Origin: an uncultured Oscillospiraceae bacterium | GTDB lineage: Bacteria > Bacillota > Clostridia > Oscillospirales > Acutalibacteraceae | Direction of reading: 5' to 3' | NCBI GenBank assembly: GCA_900547105.1 | Contig: URFL01000011.1 | Coordinates: 23,363-87,362 of the forward strand | Length of the DNA: 64,000 bases | Part shown: positions 8,245 to 16,475 of the stretch, one piece after another | How the letters are laid out: each line of letters begins with the position of its first letter | Position numbering within the stretch: the first letter of the stretch is position 1 | Position numbers and translations under genes: made by a program | The notes under the pieces: generated by a model | The model's input: only the letters and a program-made list of their open reading frames with translations | What the model was told of the DNA's origin: nothing | Database searches by the model: none

Positions 8245-8517
8245 ATGAGCGAAGTCTTGTCCATTTTGATGATGCTGTCGCCGATGACCGGCGAGCACAA
8301 AAGCGTCTGGCCGTGGATCGTCGGCGCGATCGGGCTGTTGGCGCTGGCCGCCTTTGTGGTGTTGACGGTGCTGGAAAAGAAAAAGAACGGCACCCCCACC
8401 GATCCGACCGAACAACCGGCGCCGGAGCAGACCCCTGCCGAAACGGATGCCGCGCCGACCGCTGATCCGACCGCCACGGACGACACTCCCTCGGCGGACG
8501 ATCAGGACCCGCAATAA
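8245..8517 (+). CDS. small single-pass membrane protein
   Basis: A 90-residue protein of unknown function. One hydrophobic segment (residues ~24-45, VWPWIVGAIGLLALAAFVVLTVL) is followed by KKK and then a tail of about 40 residues made of Pro, Thr, Glu, Asp and Ala repeats. The likely topology has the tail cytoplasmic because of the lysines, but this is uncertain. Start ATG 8245 follows GGAGC and a promoter of its own; a longer frame upstream has no ribosome site and a composition unlike protein. It is convergent with the exopolysaccharide operon and shares its terminator. No family recognised. Confidence 0.6.
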   Translation: MSEVLSILMMLSPMTGEHKSVWPWIVGAIGLLALAAFVVLTVLEKKKNGTPTDPTEQPAPEQTPAETDAAPTADPTATDDTPSADDQDPQ

Positions 8518-8534
8518 GTTTTCTTGAACGCACA

Positions 8535-8570
8535 AAGCCGTCCCCGATGAATCATCGGGGACGGCTTTTC
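8535..8570. terminator. bidirectional intrinsic terminator
   Basis: AAGCCGTCCCCGATGA pairs with TCATCGGGGACGGCTT around a one-base gap, flanked by A-rich and T-rich stretches. It separates the small membrane protein gene from the end of the convergent eight-gene operon. Confidence 0.9.
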
Positions 8571-8584
8571 CCATACCCGGGTGC

Positions 8585-10798
8585 TTATTTTTTCTCTTGC
8601 GTGAACTTCTCGAAATATGTTTGCAGCTCGTAGTACGCCGGTTTGAGCCGCTCGTGCCATGTCGGAGTGTTCCAACCGGTGTAGGTGTAATTCCCGCTCA
8701 GCGAAATCGACAGCTTTTTATCGTCGCTGCGGTAACCGAAACCGATGTCAAAGCCGGTGTAGCTTTGGGCGGAGATGACCTGCGTTTTCCAAAAATCGGC
8801 GATCTGCTGCTTGCCGGACGGATCCATGATATTCAGCAGCTGCCATGGGATGCGGATTTCCAGCTTGCCGTTCGCGTAGCAGAAATCCGACAGCGACCGG
8901 TAATCGTCCGCCTCCGGATTGCCGTTGCCGTACTGCAGCTTGCCGGTTTCGTACACCTTATCCTTCACATTCTCGCCGGTGCCCTTGACCGTCAGGTTGT
9001 AGCCGTAACACATCCGCATACTGTCGAACAGTCCGCTGTTTTTCCGGTTAGCATTTTCCTCTTTTTTGATATCGCCCAGCTTTTTGGACTCCAAAAAATA
9101 GAAGTTGAACGCATCGTAATACCGGTCGACGTACATATGGGAGTTGTTTTTACCGTTGATATAGATCAGAAAATCCGCCTCTTTATCAAACGCGGCGTTG
9201 TATTGAGACGAGGTGCGGTTGCCCTGGTTCGCGATGGTGTTGATAGGGATCAGCAGCGTGTCTTTGTCAAAGTTGTAGTTGTCCGCGTCCAGCATCAGAT
9301 ACAGATACCGCTCGTCGCTTTTCACATACAGCTTGCCCTGATCGGTGGTGACAACCGGCGTGGCGTCCTTCCATTCGGACACATCGCCGTCCACATAACA
9401 CGCCATTTGATCTTTGCCGGGATCGAACGCCATCAACCCGAAGCACTGCTCGGTGGTTTGAATATTCGACCAGAAGGGGCGGCGATCGGCAATATCGAAC
9501 ATCACATTGTTCCAGGTGCGCTTAAACCACTCGTCCTGCCAGGTGAACACGATGCCACCCGCGTACTTCGCGTCCTCGATACAGCCCAGCATATCGATCA
9601 GCATTTTGCCTTGATCTTTTTCGTCCACCTTGCCCTGGTTGTACCCCATCACGCTTTCGTGACCCATCCCGCGGGAGGTGGGGATGCCAAACTCGGCAAC
9701 GATGATCGGCACGGTGTGCGCCAGCTTGAGATCCGCCAGATACGCCGCATAGGTGTTCACCTTGCCGCTGTCGTCCACATTTTGGAGATAGTCCTGCTGA
9801 TAGTTGAGGCTGTCCGGATAATACGGATAAATATGGTAGGAGGCGAACATCCCCGGTCCGAAGTTGCGGCACTTCACATTTTCGGTGTTCACCGTCGCCT
9901 TGTCCTCATCCTCGTGCGGTTCATTGGGGTGGGTCAGCGGGTCGGTGGTGATCCAGTTGCTGAACGCCAGCGGCGTTTGGAACTTGTATTGCTCGGTTTC
10001 GTGCTTTACCAGCGCATCCCCCACCCGGCACAAAAACGCTTCAAACGGCGAGGCGGTCTGGGTATACAAATACTCGCCGTCGTAATCCTTTTTGTCGGGG
10101 TGCTGGTTATCGGTGTTGATGACGAAATTGGGATCCCATTCGATCCCGATGATCCAGCCGACCAGCCACTGGGACACATCGGTGGTGTAGCTGCCGTATG
10201 CCTCGCCGGCGGTTTCGGCAATTTTGGCCTTGCCGTGGATCACGTTCACCAGATTGATCGCATCCGCGGTGAAATCGTTGAGAATCTTTTCGTTTTCGGC
10301 GTAGGTGTCCGACAGTCGTTCGATATCCTCCTCGTTCACCCAGATGCCCTGGAACAGATACAGCTTGTTCTTCGCTTTGCTGTTGAAATCGCCCAGCGCC
10401 TGATAAAACTGCGGCGGCATCAAGGTGTACACCCGGATGCAGTTGCAGTTCATCTCGCTGATATAGCCGAACCAGCGGTAATAGGTATCGTAGGAGATGG
10501 TGAGGTCGCCGGGAAACAGCCCCGGTTCGGTCGCGCCGATGTTCACGCCGCGCATAAACAGCTGCTGCCAGTCGCTGTCCTCGTACACATAAAAATAGTC
10601 GCCCTTCGCCCGAAACCGGTAGCTGACACCGGTTTGGCTGTCAGAAAAGGATTCAAACCCGCTGCCGGACGAATCCTTGTCCTCCTTTTTGGTGGTTACG
10701 GAAATGCCGTGGATGCCGAAGATCTCCAGCACCCCCATTTGCGCCAGACACACCAACACAAGCAATGTTGCCACGATGGAGATAACCACTTTTTTCAT
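8585..10798 (-). CDS. membrane-anchored clan-A-like glycosidase with C-terminal carbohydrate-binding-like domain
   Basis: A 737-residue extracytoplasmic protein with an N-terminal signal anchor (residues ~4-28). Next comes a TIM-barrel-like domain: FMRGVNIGATEPG, then ISYDTYYRWFGYISEMNCN and IRVYTLMPPQFYQA. Candidate catalytic glutamates are E220 in GIEWDPN (acid/base position) and E369 in VAEFGIPTSRG (nucleophile position). FTWQDEWFK follows, as in clan GH-A hydrolases. The C-terminal ~230 residues (DGDVSEWKDA... to IRIPWQLLNIMDPSG) look like a CBM9/DOMON-type beta-sandwich. It is the last gene of the riboswitch operon, overlapping the GT2 gene by 4 bp, so trimming or releasing the polymer made by that synthase is the natural role. 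The exact GH family and substrate are unknown. Paralogs are at 13320-16475 (dead) and 24246-26435. Confidence 0.7.
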   Translation of the reverse strand: MKKVVISIVATLLVLVCLAQMGVLEIFGIHGISVTTKKEDKDSSGSGFESFSDSQTGVSYRFRAKGDYFYVYEDSDWQQLFMRGVNIGATEPGLFPGDLTISYDTYYRWFGYISEMNCNCIRVYTLMPPQFYQALGDFNSKAKNKLYLFQGIWVNEEDIERLSDTYAENEKILNDFTADAINLVNVIHGKAKIAETAGEAYGSYTTDVSQWLVGWIIGIEWDPNFVINTDNQHPDKKDYDGEYLYTQTASPFEAFLCRVGDALVKHETEQYKFQTPLAFSNWITTDPLTHPNEPHEDEDKATVNTENVKCRNFGPGMFASYHIYPYYPDSLNYQQDYLQNVDDSGKVNTYAAYLADLKLAHTVPIIVAEFGIPTSRGMGHESVMGYNQGKVDEKDQGKMLIDMLGCIEDAKYAGGIVFTWQDEWFKRTWNNVMFDIADRRPFWSNIQTTEQCFGLMAFDPGKDQMACYVDGDVSEWKDATPVVTTDQGKLYVKSDERYLYLMLDADNYNFDKDTLLIPINTIANQGNRTSSQYNAAFDKEADFLIYINGKNNSHMYVDRYYDAFNFYFLESKKLGDIKKEENANRKNSGLFDSMRMCYGYNLTVKGTGENVKDKVYETGKLQYGNGNPEADDYRSLSDFCYANGKLEIRIPWQLLNIMDPSGKQQIADFWKTQVISAQSYTGFDIGFGYRSDDKKLSISLSGNYTYTGWNTPTWHERLKPAYYELQTYFEKFTQEKK

Positions 10799-12207
10799 TG
10801 CTCGATTTCCTTTCTCTTGATCTTACCCCATGTTTTGCGCAGCTTGCGGTATTTCAAAATACCCTCCAGCCGGAACACGGTGATCATTTGCCGGTAGCCG
10901 AAGTTTTCCAGCACCGCATACAGCGACAACGACAGGCACTGCTTGGCGGTCATAATGGATTTGCGGGTGTATTGCTCCAAAATCAGGCTGCCGATGGACA
11001 AAATAACGCCCAGCAGCACCGCCAGCAGGAAGTAGATGACAAAGAAAAACATATTCAGCTCGCCCATAATCAGCGAAAACGGGATGATGACATAGCCGAG
11101 CGCTTCCACCACCGCGCCGAACAGCTCGAACACCCAGTTATAGGGAATCGCCATCAACCCGACGGTGCCGTAGCGCGGATTCAAAAGCAGGGATTTGTGG
11201 GACAGCAGCGTATCCAACAGCCCGATCTGCCACCGCCGCCGCTGGCTGCGGATATCCCCTGCCGACATGGGGCCTTGGGTCCAGCAGACCGCATCCTCGC
11301 AAAAGATGATCTTATACCGGCGATGGTGCGCACGCATATATTGGTGCAGCCGCACCACGATCTCCATATCTTCGCCGATGGTGTTGGTTTTGTAGCCGCC
11401 GACCTCGATCACCGCCTGCTTTTTGAACACACCGAATGCGCCGGACACGATCAGCATTGAGTTGGTCGCACCCCAGCTCACTCTGCCCGACAAAAACGAG
11501 CGGTAATATTCCACGATCTGGAACCGTTCCACCATTTTGGCGGGCATGGTAAAACCGCTGACCCGTCCATCCCGGATCTTAAAGCCGTTGGCGATGCGCA
11601 CCAGTCCGCCCGCTACCACGGTATCGGTGTTTTTCAAAAACTCGATGGACAGCTTGAGCAGCGCATCCGGTTCGATACGCGAATCCGCATCCAAACAGGC
11701 AAACAGCGGATAGGACGACACATTGATGCCCGCGTTAAGCGCGTCGGATTTGCCGCCGTTTTCCTTGTCGATGTAAATCAGATTGGGATAATCAATGTTG
11801 TAATAGATGCCCCGCACCTCTTTGGTGGGGATGGAGGTTTTCACCGCCGATTCGATTTTGTACAGTCCAAAGGCTTCCACAAGGCGGTTGTGGGTTTCGT
11901 CGGTCGAGCCGTCGTTCACCACCACGATCTCAAACTGCGGATAATCCATTTTGAGCAGCGATTTGATATTGGAAACGATGTTTTCCTGCTCGTTATACGC
12001 GGGGATCAGCAGCGAAATAGGCAACAGATTTTCGCTGGACACATATCGGCCGTAATCGTTGGACTGTCGGGCTTTGTCGTTTTTGCGCACCCTCACAAAG
12101 GAGATCACCAGCTGCACAATGTAGATCAGACTGAGCAGGATGGTAAACGCCATGCAAAAATAGTTAAAGAAGGAGATGAAATAGCGCATTAAGGTTATGA
12201 AATTCAC
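10795..12207 (-). CDS. processive family 2 glycosyltransferase (polysaccharide synthase)
   Basis: A 470-residue membrane enzyme of the cellulose/PNAG/hyaluronan synthase type. There is one N-terminal membrane segment. The cytosolic GT-A domain has PAYNEQENI, VVVNDGSTDE, a DADS metal site, GEDMEI (general-base region) and the processivity motif QRRRW. Three or so C-terminal membrane segments follow (GYVIIPFSLIMG, FFFVIYFLLAVLLGVILSIGSL). It should polymerise a nucleotide-sugar-derived chain and extrude it. The start is GTG 12207, six bases after AGGAGGAAT; a nearby ATG is immediately followed by TGA. It sits between the HEAT protein and the glycosidase with near-zero spacing. No PilZ domain is visible, so c-di-GMP control appears to act through the riboswitch, not on the enzyme. 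Confidence 0.9.
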   Translation of the reverse strand: MNFITLMRYFISFFNYFCMAFTILLSLIYIVQLVISFVRVRKNDKARQSNDYGRYVSSENLLPISLLIPAYNEQENIVSNIKSLLKMDYPQFEIVVVNDGSTDETHNRLVEAFGLYKIESAVKTSIPTKEVRGIYYNIDYPNLIYIDKENGGKSDALNAGINVSSYPLFACLDADSRIEPDALLKLSIEFLKNTDTVVAGGLVRIANGFKIRDGRVSGFTMPAKMVERFQIVEYYRSFLSGRVSWGATNSMLIVSGAFGVFKKQAVIEVGGYKTNTIGEDMEIVVRLHQYMRAHHRRYKIIFCEDAVCWTQGPMSAGDIRSQRRRWQIGLLDTLLSHKSLLLNPRYGTVGLMAIPYNWVFELFGAVVEALGYVIIPFSLIMGELNMFFFVIYFLLAVLLGVILSIGSLILEQYTRKSIMTAKQCLSLSLYAVLENFGYRQMITVFRLEGILKYRKLRKTWGKIKRKEIEQ

Positions 12208-12208
12208 A

Positions 12209-13294
12209 TTATTCCTCCTTCAGATCCACCGACCGGTAAAGCGCATACTTCACCGCGTCCGAGGCGTATTTGTCGTATCCGCCGAGCACATCCTCCAGCT
12301 CGGAAATGTTCACATTCATATCGATCAGCGAATACGCCGCCGCCTGGCGCACCCACCATTCCTTGTCCTTGGTGGCTTCCTTCACGCCCTGCACCGCTGT
12401 GGGAGTGCCCAGCTTTTGCAGTCCCTTGACCGCTGCCGAGCGCACCACCCAGTCTTTATCCTTGGCGGCGGTGAGCAGCAAATGCTCGTTGGCGGGGTCC
12501 GCCAGATCGCCCAGCGCCCGCACACACGCCACCCGCATATCGGCGTTTTTGCTGGTGGTGCCTTCGGCGTACAGCGCGCGAAACTGCGAAAAGCCATACG
12601 GCGCGATGGATTTGATCACCACCGTTTTCATATGTTCATCGCACCGCTCCAAAATCAGCGAAGCCAGCTCGGCGCGGTCGGAGCTGAAATTGGCAAACAG
12701 TTCGTTGATGATGCGGAACGAATACTGCTTGTCGCTTTCGATGCGCAGCACATACTGCGCCACCCCCTCGGTGTAGCCGAGGCGTGCCAGCGCCATCGCC
12801 GCGTTGTAGGCGATGCTGCGGTTTTTGCCTTTGGACAGCTCGTAAATCTCGCTGAGATAATCGTATGCGTCAAAATCCGCCAGCCGCCGGCAGGCATAGC
12901 CCACCTTGTATTTGTTGCCGGAATGCAGAATATCGGAAAACAGCTTCACCGGGTCCAGCGCCGCATACACGCTGTCGATCACGGCGGCTTTGTTGCCGAG
13001 TGTCTGGTCGTCGCCATATTCCTCCCAAAAGCACAGCTGGGCGCTGATCATCTCGAACATCCGCGTGTCCTCGCCCATCAGCTCTTTCAGCTTTTCGATC
13101 TCGTTTTGGCGGCTGGTTTCGGTGGGGCTGTACAGAATGCCTTCGACCATGCTTTGAATCTTTTGCGCCGCGACTTCGTATTTATTTTTATCGTCCTCCT
13201 GCCGTTTGGCAAGAATCGCCAGCCACAGATACTCGCCGCCGAGTATCAGCAGACAGAAAATAATGCATAAAACCGCAACCAATTCGTAGTGCAA
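12209..13294 (-). CDS. membrane-anchored HEAT-repeat protein
   Basis: A 361-residue protein. An N-terminal membrane segment (residues ~4-28, VAVLCIIFCLLILGGEYLWLAIL) is followed by a charged linker and then alpha-helical repeats of HEAT/PBS-lyase type. The clearest repeats are near the end: MRVACVRALGDLADPANEHL, then DWVVRSAAVKGLQKLGTP and EWWVRQAAAYSLIDM. The repeats probably face the cytosol and act as a docking platform, perhaps for the GT2 synthase encoded next. The start is TTG 13294 with AAGGAGC upstream. This class of protein is not part of the known Bcs, Pga or Pss exopolysaccharide systems, which is one reason the operon looks new. Function inferred only from context. Confidence 0.75.
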   Translation of the reverse strand: MHYELVAVLCIIFCLLILGGEYLWLAILAKRQEDDKNKYEVAAQKIQSMVEGILYSPTETSRQNEIEKLKELMGEDTRMFEMISAQLCFWEEYGDDQTLGNKAAVIDSVYAALDPVKLFSDILHSGNKYKVGYACRRLADFDAYDYLSEIYELSKGKNRSIAYNAAMALARLGYTEGVAQYVLRIESDKQYSFRIINELFANFSSDRAELASLILERCDEHMKTVVIKSIAPYGFSQFRALYAEGTTSKNADMRVACVRALGDLADPANEHLLLTAAKDKDWVVRSAAVKGLQKLGTPTAVQGVKEATKDKEWWVRQAAAYSLIDMNVNISELEDVLGGYDKYASDAVKYALYRSVDLKEE

Positions 13295-13319
13295 TGCTTA
13301 CAGCTCCTTTGCCGGTGGG

Positions 13320-16300
13320 CTATTTGGAAGAAAAGTAGTGTTTCAGCAGCGCAAAGCCCTCTTTTTCGCGCATGGTGTAGCCAACCGTGTCCCATGTCGC
13401 CCACTTGAAGGTTTTATACGCCGGGTCCTGCTTGTCCTCGGGAAACAGATACAGCTGATCCTTCGTCTTTTTGTCGGCGATCAGCACCGACACGATCGCG
13501 CCGTTGGTGCTGACCGTTTTGGCTTGGCCGGTGATCTTGCCGTCGTTGTTCAGCACAATGCGCTGGGACGGATCGGTCACATTCAGCCACGACCACGGCA
13601 GCCGGATATAGATGGTGGAACCGGTTTGATAAAACTGGTTGTCGCCGGAGGAAAAGCCGCCGTAGGTGAGCGCCGACACCAGATGGTAATTGCCGGAATA
13701 GCTTTCCTTTGTCGCGTACGAGCCGCTGGTGCGGTCGTAAGACGACACCACATACAACCCCGCTTGCTGCTTACCGTCAAACCGCAGCACATACTCCATA
13801 CCGGACAGGGAGGTGGGGGTGTATTGCTTGGCATAATAATATTCGCCGTCGTTGCGTTGGTAGGTGTCGATGCCGATGAACAGCTGCTCGGTGGTATAAT
13901 CAATTTCGGTGAGCAGCTGGGCGGAGATGTAGAAATATCCGCCGCCGGAGGACAGCGACAGCATCTGCACGCGGTCATCATCCGCCAAATTGATGCCGGT
14001 TTCCTCCGGTGCGTTGGCATCCAGCGCCACAAACCCGGTGGTTTGCGCCGGGTCGGCAACGTTTTGCCAAAGGTAATTGTTCTCGGTCGGCACCGTGAAG
14101 GGATACATCTCGTCGGAAACCGCCGACCAGTCATCGTTCAGATCCGCTGCTACGGCGGTAAGCACTCCGGCGCTGTCGGTCGCTTTCAGCAGCGCCACCG
14201 TCTGCTGACCCTGCGATTTTTCGGTAACCGCCGCGCGCTTGCCCATCCCGTTGGCGGACGAGGTGCCGATGCCGGTCACCACCAGCCGGTTGCCGGTCGC
14301 CGTGCGGAGCTGCCCGACCGCATACGCGTACCAGTCGCCGGATTTCGGCATCTTGTCCGCGCGCTTCGCCACCAGCTCGTTGATACTGTCCATCGACACC
14401 ACCGTGAAAGCATAGTGCTCGCGACAGGTGTTGTCGGTGATGATCTCGCCCAGCGCGGTGGCACCGGCCTCCTCCAGCCCGCTGCCCTTGATCTGCGCCG
14501 CCTTCCGATGAATCCCCACCGGGATATGGCTGCCGTAGGTGTCGATCGCGTAGCTCTCCATCGTATCGTACATAAAGGCGGAAAAGCCCGCGCGCCCGCT
14601 GCCGGATGCCAACTTACCGGTGTAGGCATACTCCGTCGGCGCATCCGCCGCCTCGGCGGTGACCCCCAGCAGATAGGGGGAAATATCAATAAAATAAGTT
14701 GCCGCCTCCCCGCTTTGGGCGAGGGTGAACGAGCCCTTACCATGCAGCGCATCCAGCGCCGCCTGCCACCGTTTTTGGCAGCTATCCGCCGTCACCTCGT
14801 CCGGTGCCGCCACATTTTGCAGCAGATACATCGTGACGCTGTCGGCATCCGCATTGTGGGCGTACACCGCGCGGTAGAATTCGGGAGGCAGAATATCCTT
14901 AACATACAGGCAGTTCGCCCCCAGCTTGACCGCCTCGTCCACCAGATCCTGGTAGAAGGTGTAGTCGCGCGAAAAGCCCTTTTGCCCGGGTTCCGACGCG
15001 TTGATGCTCACGGTGTTCAGCGCCAGATCCTCCCACGCATCGTCCGTTTTCCTCTGGAACCCACTGTCCCCTACCCGCACCTCGGCAGACTTTGCGGTAC
15101 CTTCGTCCCCTTTCGCCAAGGGCTCGATGTTTTTCAATACCTTTTTCATCAGCGGGTTATAAAAATTCCAGTAAAAGTTGCTGATGTCGCCCTGGCGGTC
15201 GTAGGAGATCCAGCGATAAACCGAATCGGCAAACAAAAAGCGGTTGTAATTTTCGTGGCTGACATAGTCATTGAAATCGCCGGCAAAATAGTAAACCGGC
15301 GCTTTGCCGTCGGACTTTTTGCGCATCGCGGCGGAAAAGGTCGGGCTTTTGAGCACACCTTTCAGCTTTTCCATACCGGTGGCGTTGACATCGAATTCAA
15401 AGCTCGCCAGCACTTCCGTGTCGCTGTTCGGCTCCACGATCTCGAACCAGTTATAAAAATTCACCTTGTCGCAGCTGCCGAATTCCTTTTTATAATTGTC
15501 GTTGATGTGGATTTGCAGCAGATTTTTGGATTCAAAATCGGTTTTCTGCTCCAGCACAATGATCTTGTCCGCCGACACCAGCAAAATGCCGGGGCCGGAA
15601 AACTGCCATTCCACACCCTCCTGTTTTTCGTACATCGGGGGCGCCCAGTCGGGCACATCGGTGAAATCCTGCAGATCGTAGATATACCGCCCCACCCAGC
15701 CGGTGGGTTTGACCCCGCACAGGCTGGACAGCTGGGAATAGATCGAGCTGTCCAGTCCGGAGTTAAACAGCTCCATTTCGGCGACCAGCGTCGCACCGTT
15801 TTCGTAGGCGTAGGAGATGACCGACATATCATCCACCGTGATGCCCGCGCCTTTGGCAGAGGACTGGTCGTAATAGCCGTAGGTGTCGTCCACCGCACCG
15901 TAAACATCGGAAATATACATCAGATCCGGCACATAATCGAGGGTGGACAGCTCGCGCTGCGACTGAATTTGACCGTTTTCGTCCAGCATCGGACCGAAAT
16001 AATCGGTTTTGGTGTTGTAAAAGCTGCCGTCCTCGAACACATACCGCTGTTGTTCCAGCAGCCAGAAAAGCCCCTGATGCTTGCGATACACCGAGCGAAT
16101 GTCAATGTCGTTGCCGTCCTCCACCGTCAAAATTGTCTTGTCCAGCAAGCACACATTCAGCCGGGTTTTCGGCGCCAGCTGCCAGCCGACAAACACCGCC
16201 GCCAGCGCCACCAAAAAGACCAGCGGGATCACAAAATACCACTTGGCTTTTTTGCGCTTTTTCACTTTTTTGACCTCGTCCTCGGTCTTTTGCTCCTGCT

Positions 16301-16475
16301 CGCGCGCCGGATCAAAGCGGATATCCTCTTCTGCGGCGGTGTTCTCGTTCACGCTCGCCGCCGTTTCCGGCGCCGGGGACTCCGCGTTTTCTGTCGTTTC
16401 CGGCACCGGGGGTTCTGTGTTCTCCGTTGCCGGTGCCGGGGTGTCTATCCGGTTGTCGTTTTGCTGTTCGTTCAT
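13320..16475 (-). CDS. large membrane-anchored protein with catalytically dead glycosidase-like domain
   Basis: A 1051-residue protein. Residues ~1-65 are Pro/Glu/Thr-rich and cytosolic, followed by a KKVKKRKKAK stretch and one membrane segment (~79-98). An unassigned extracellular domain runs to ~455, then a glycosidase-like domain homologous to the 8585-10798 and 24246-26435 products. At the acid/base position those two have GIEW/GLEW; here the aligned sequence ISPYLLGVTAEAAD has alanine. At the nucleophile position AEFG is replaced by TGIG (Gly735). The same C-terminal beta-sandwich follows (IYIRLPWSWLNVTDPSQ). It overlaps the HD-GYP gene by 4 bp. I infer a polymer-binding or export-channel partner role, comparable in place to BcsB-like subunits but not homologous to them as far as I can see. 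Confidence 0.7.
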   Translation of the reverse strand: MNEQQNDNRIDTPAPATENTEPPVPETTENAESPAPETAASVNENTAAEEDIRFDPAREQEQKTEDEVKKVKKRKKAKWYFVIPLVFLVALAAVFVGWQLAPKTRLNVCLLDKTILTVEDGNDIDIRSVYRKHQGLFWLLEQQRYVFEDGSFYNTKTDYFGPMLDENGQIQSQRELSTLDYVPDLMYISDVYGAVDDTYGYYDQSSAKGAGITVDDMSVISYAYENGATLVAEMELFNSGLDSSIYSQLSSLCGVKPTGWVGRYIYDLQDFTDVPDWAPPMYEKQEGVEWQFSGPGILLVSADKIIVLEQKTDFESKNLLQIHINDNYKKEFGSCDKVNFYNWFEIVEPNSDTEVLASFEFDVNATGMEKLKGVLKSPTFSAAMRKKSDGKAPVYYFAGDFNDYVSHENYNRFLFADSVYRWISYDRQGDISNFYWNFYNPLMKKVLKNIEPLAKGDEGTAKSAEVRVGDSGFQRKTDDAWEDLALNTVSINASEPGQKGFSRDYTFYQDLVDEAVKLGANCLYVKDILPPEFYRAVYAHNADADSVTMYLLQNVAAPDEVTADSCQKRWQAALDALHGKGSFTLAQSGEAATYFIDISPYLLGVTAEAADAPTEYAYTGKLASGSGRAGFSAFMYDTMESYAIDTYGSHIPVGIHRKAAQIKGSGLEEAGATALGEIITDNTCREHYAFTVVSMDSINELVAKRADKMPKSGDWYAYAVGQLRTATGNRLVVTGIGTSSANGMGKRAAVTEKSQGQQTVALLKATDSAGVLTAVAADLNDDWSAVSDEMYPFTVPTENNYLWQNVADPAQTTGFVALDANAPEETGINLADDDRVQMLSLSSGGGYFYISAQLLTEIDYTTEQLFIGIDTYQRNDGEYYYAKQYTPTSLSGMEYVLRFDGKQQAGLYVVSSYDRTSGSYATKESYSGNYHLVSALTYGGFSSGDNQFYQTGSTIYIRLPWSWLNVTDPSQRIVLNNDGKITGQAKTVSTNGAIVSVLIADKKTKDQLYLFPEDKQDPAYKTFKWATWDTVGYTMREKEGFALLKHYFSSK

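Noticed and set aside
8597..10897. 766-codon plus-strand open frame
   Set aside because: It is antisense to the glycosidase gene. Long antisense frames of this kind (also at 13338-16478, 24276-26525, 26944-31587, 47259-49520 and 58049-62398) arise from strong GC3 bias. They lack ribosome sites and give His/Arg-rich proteins with no family motifs.
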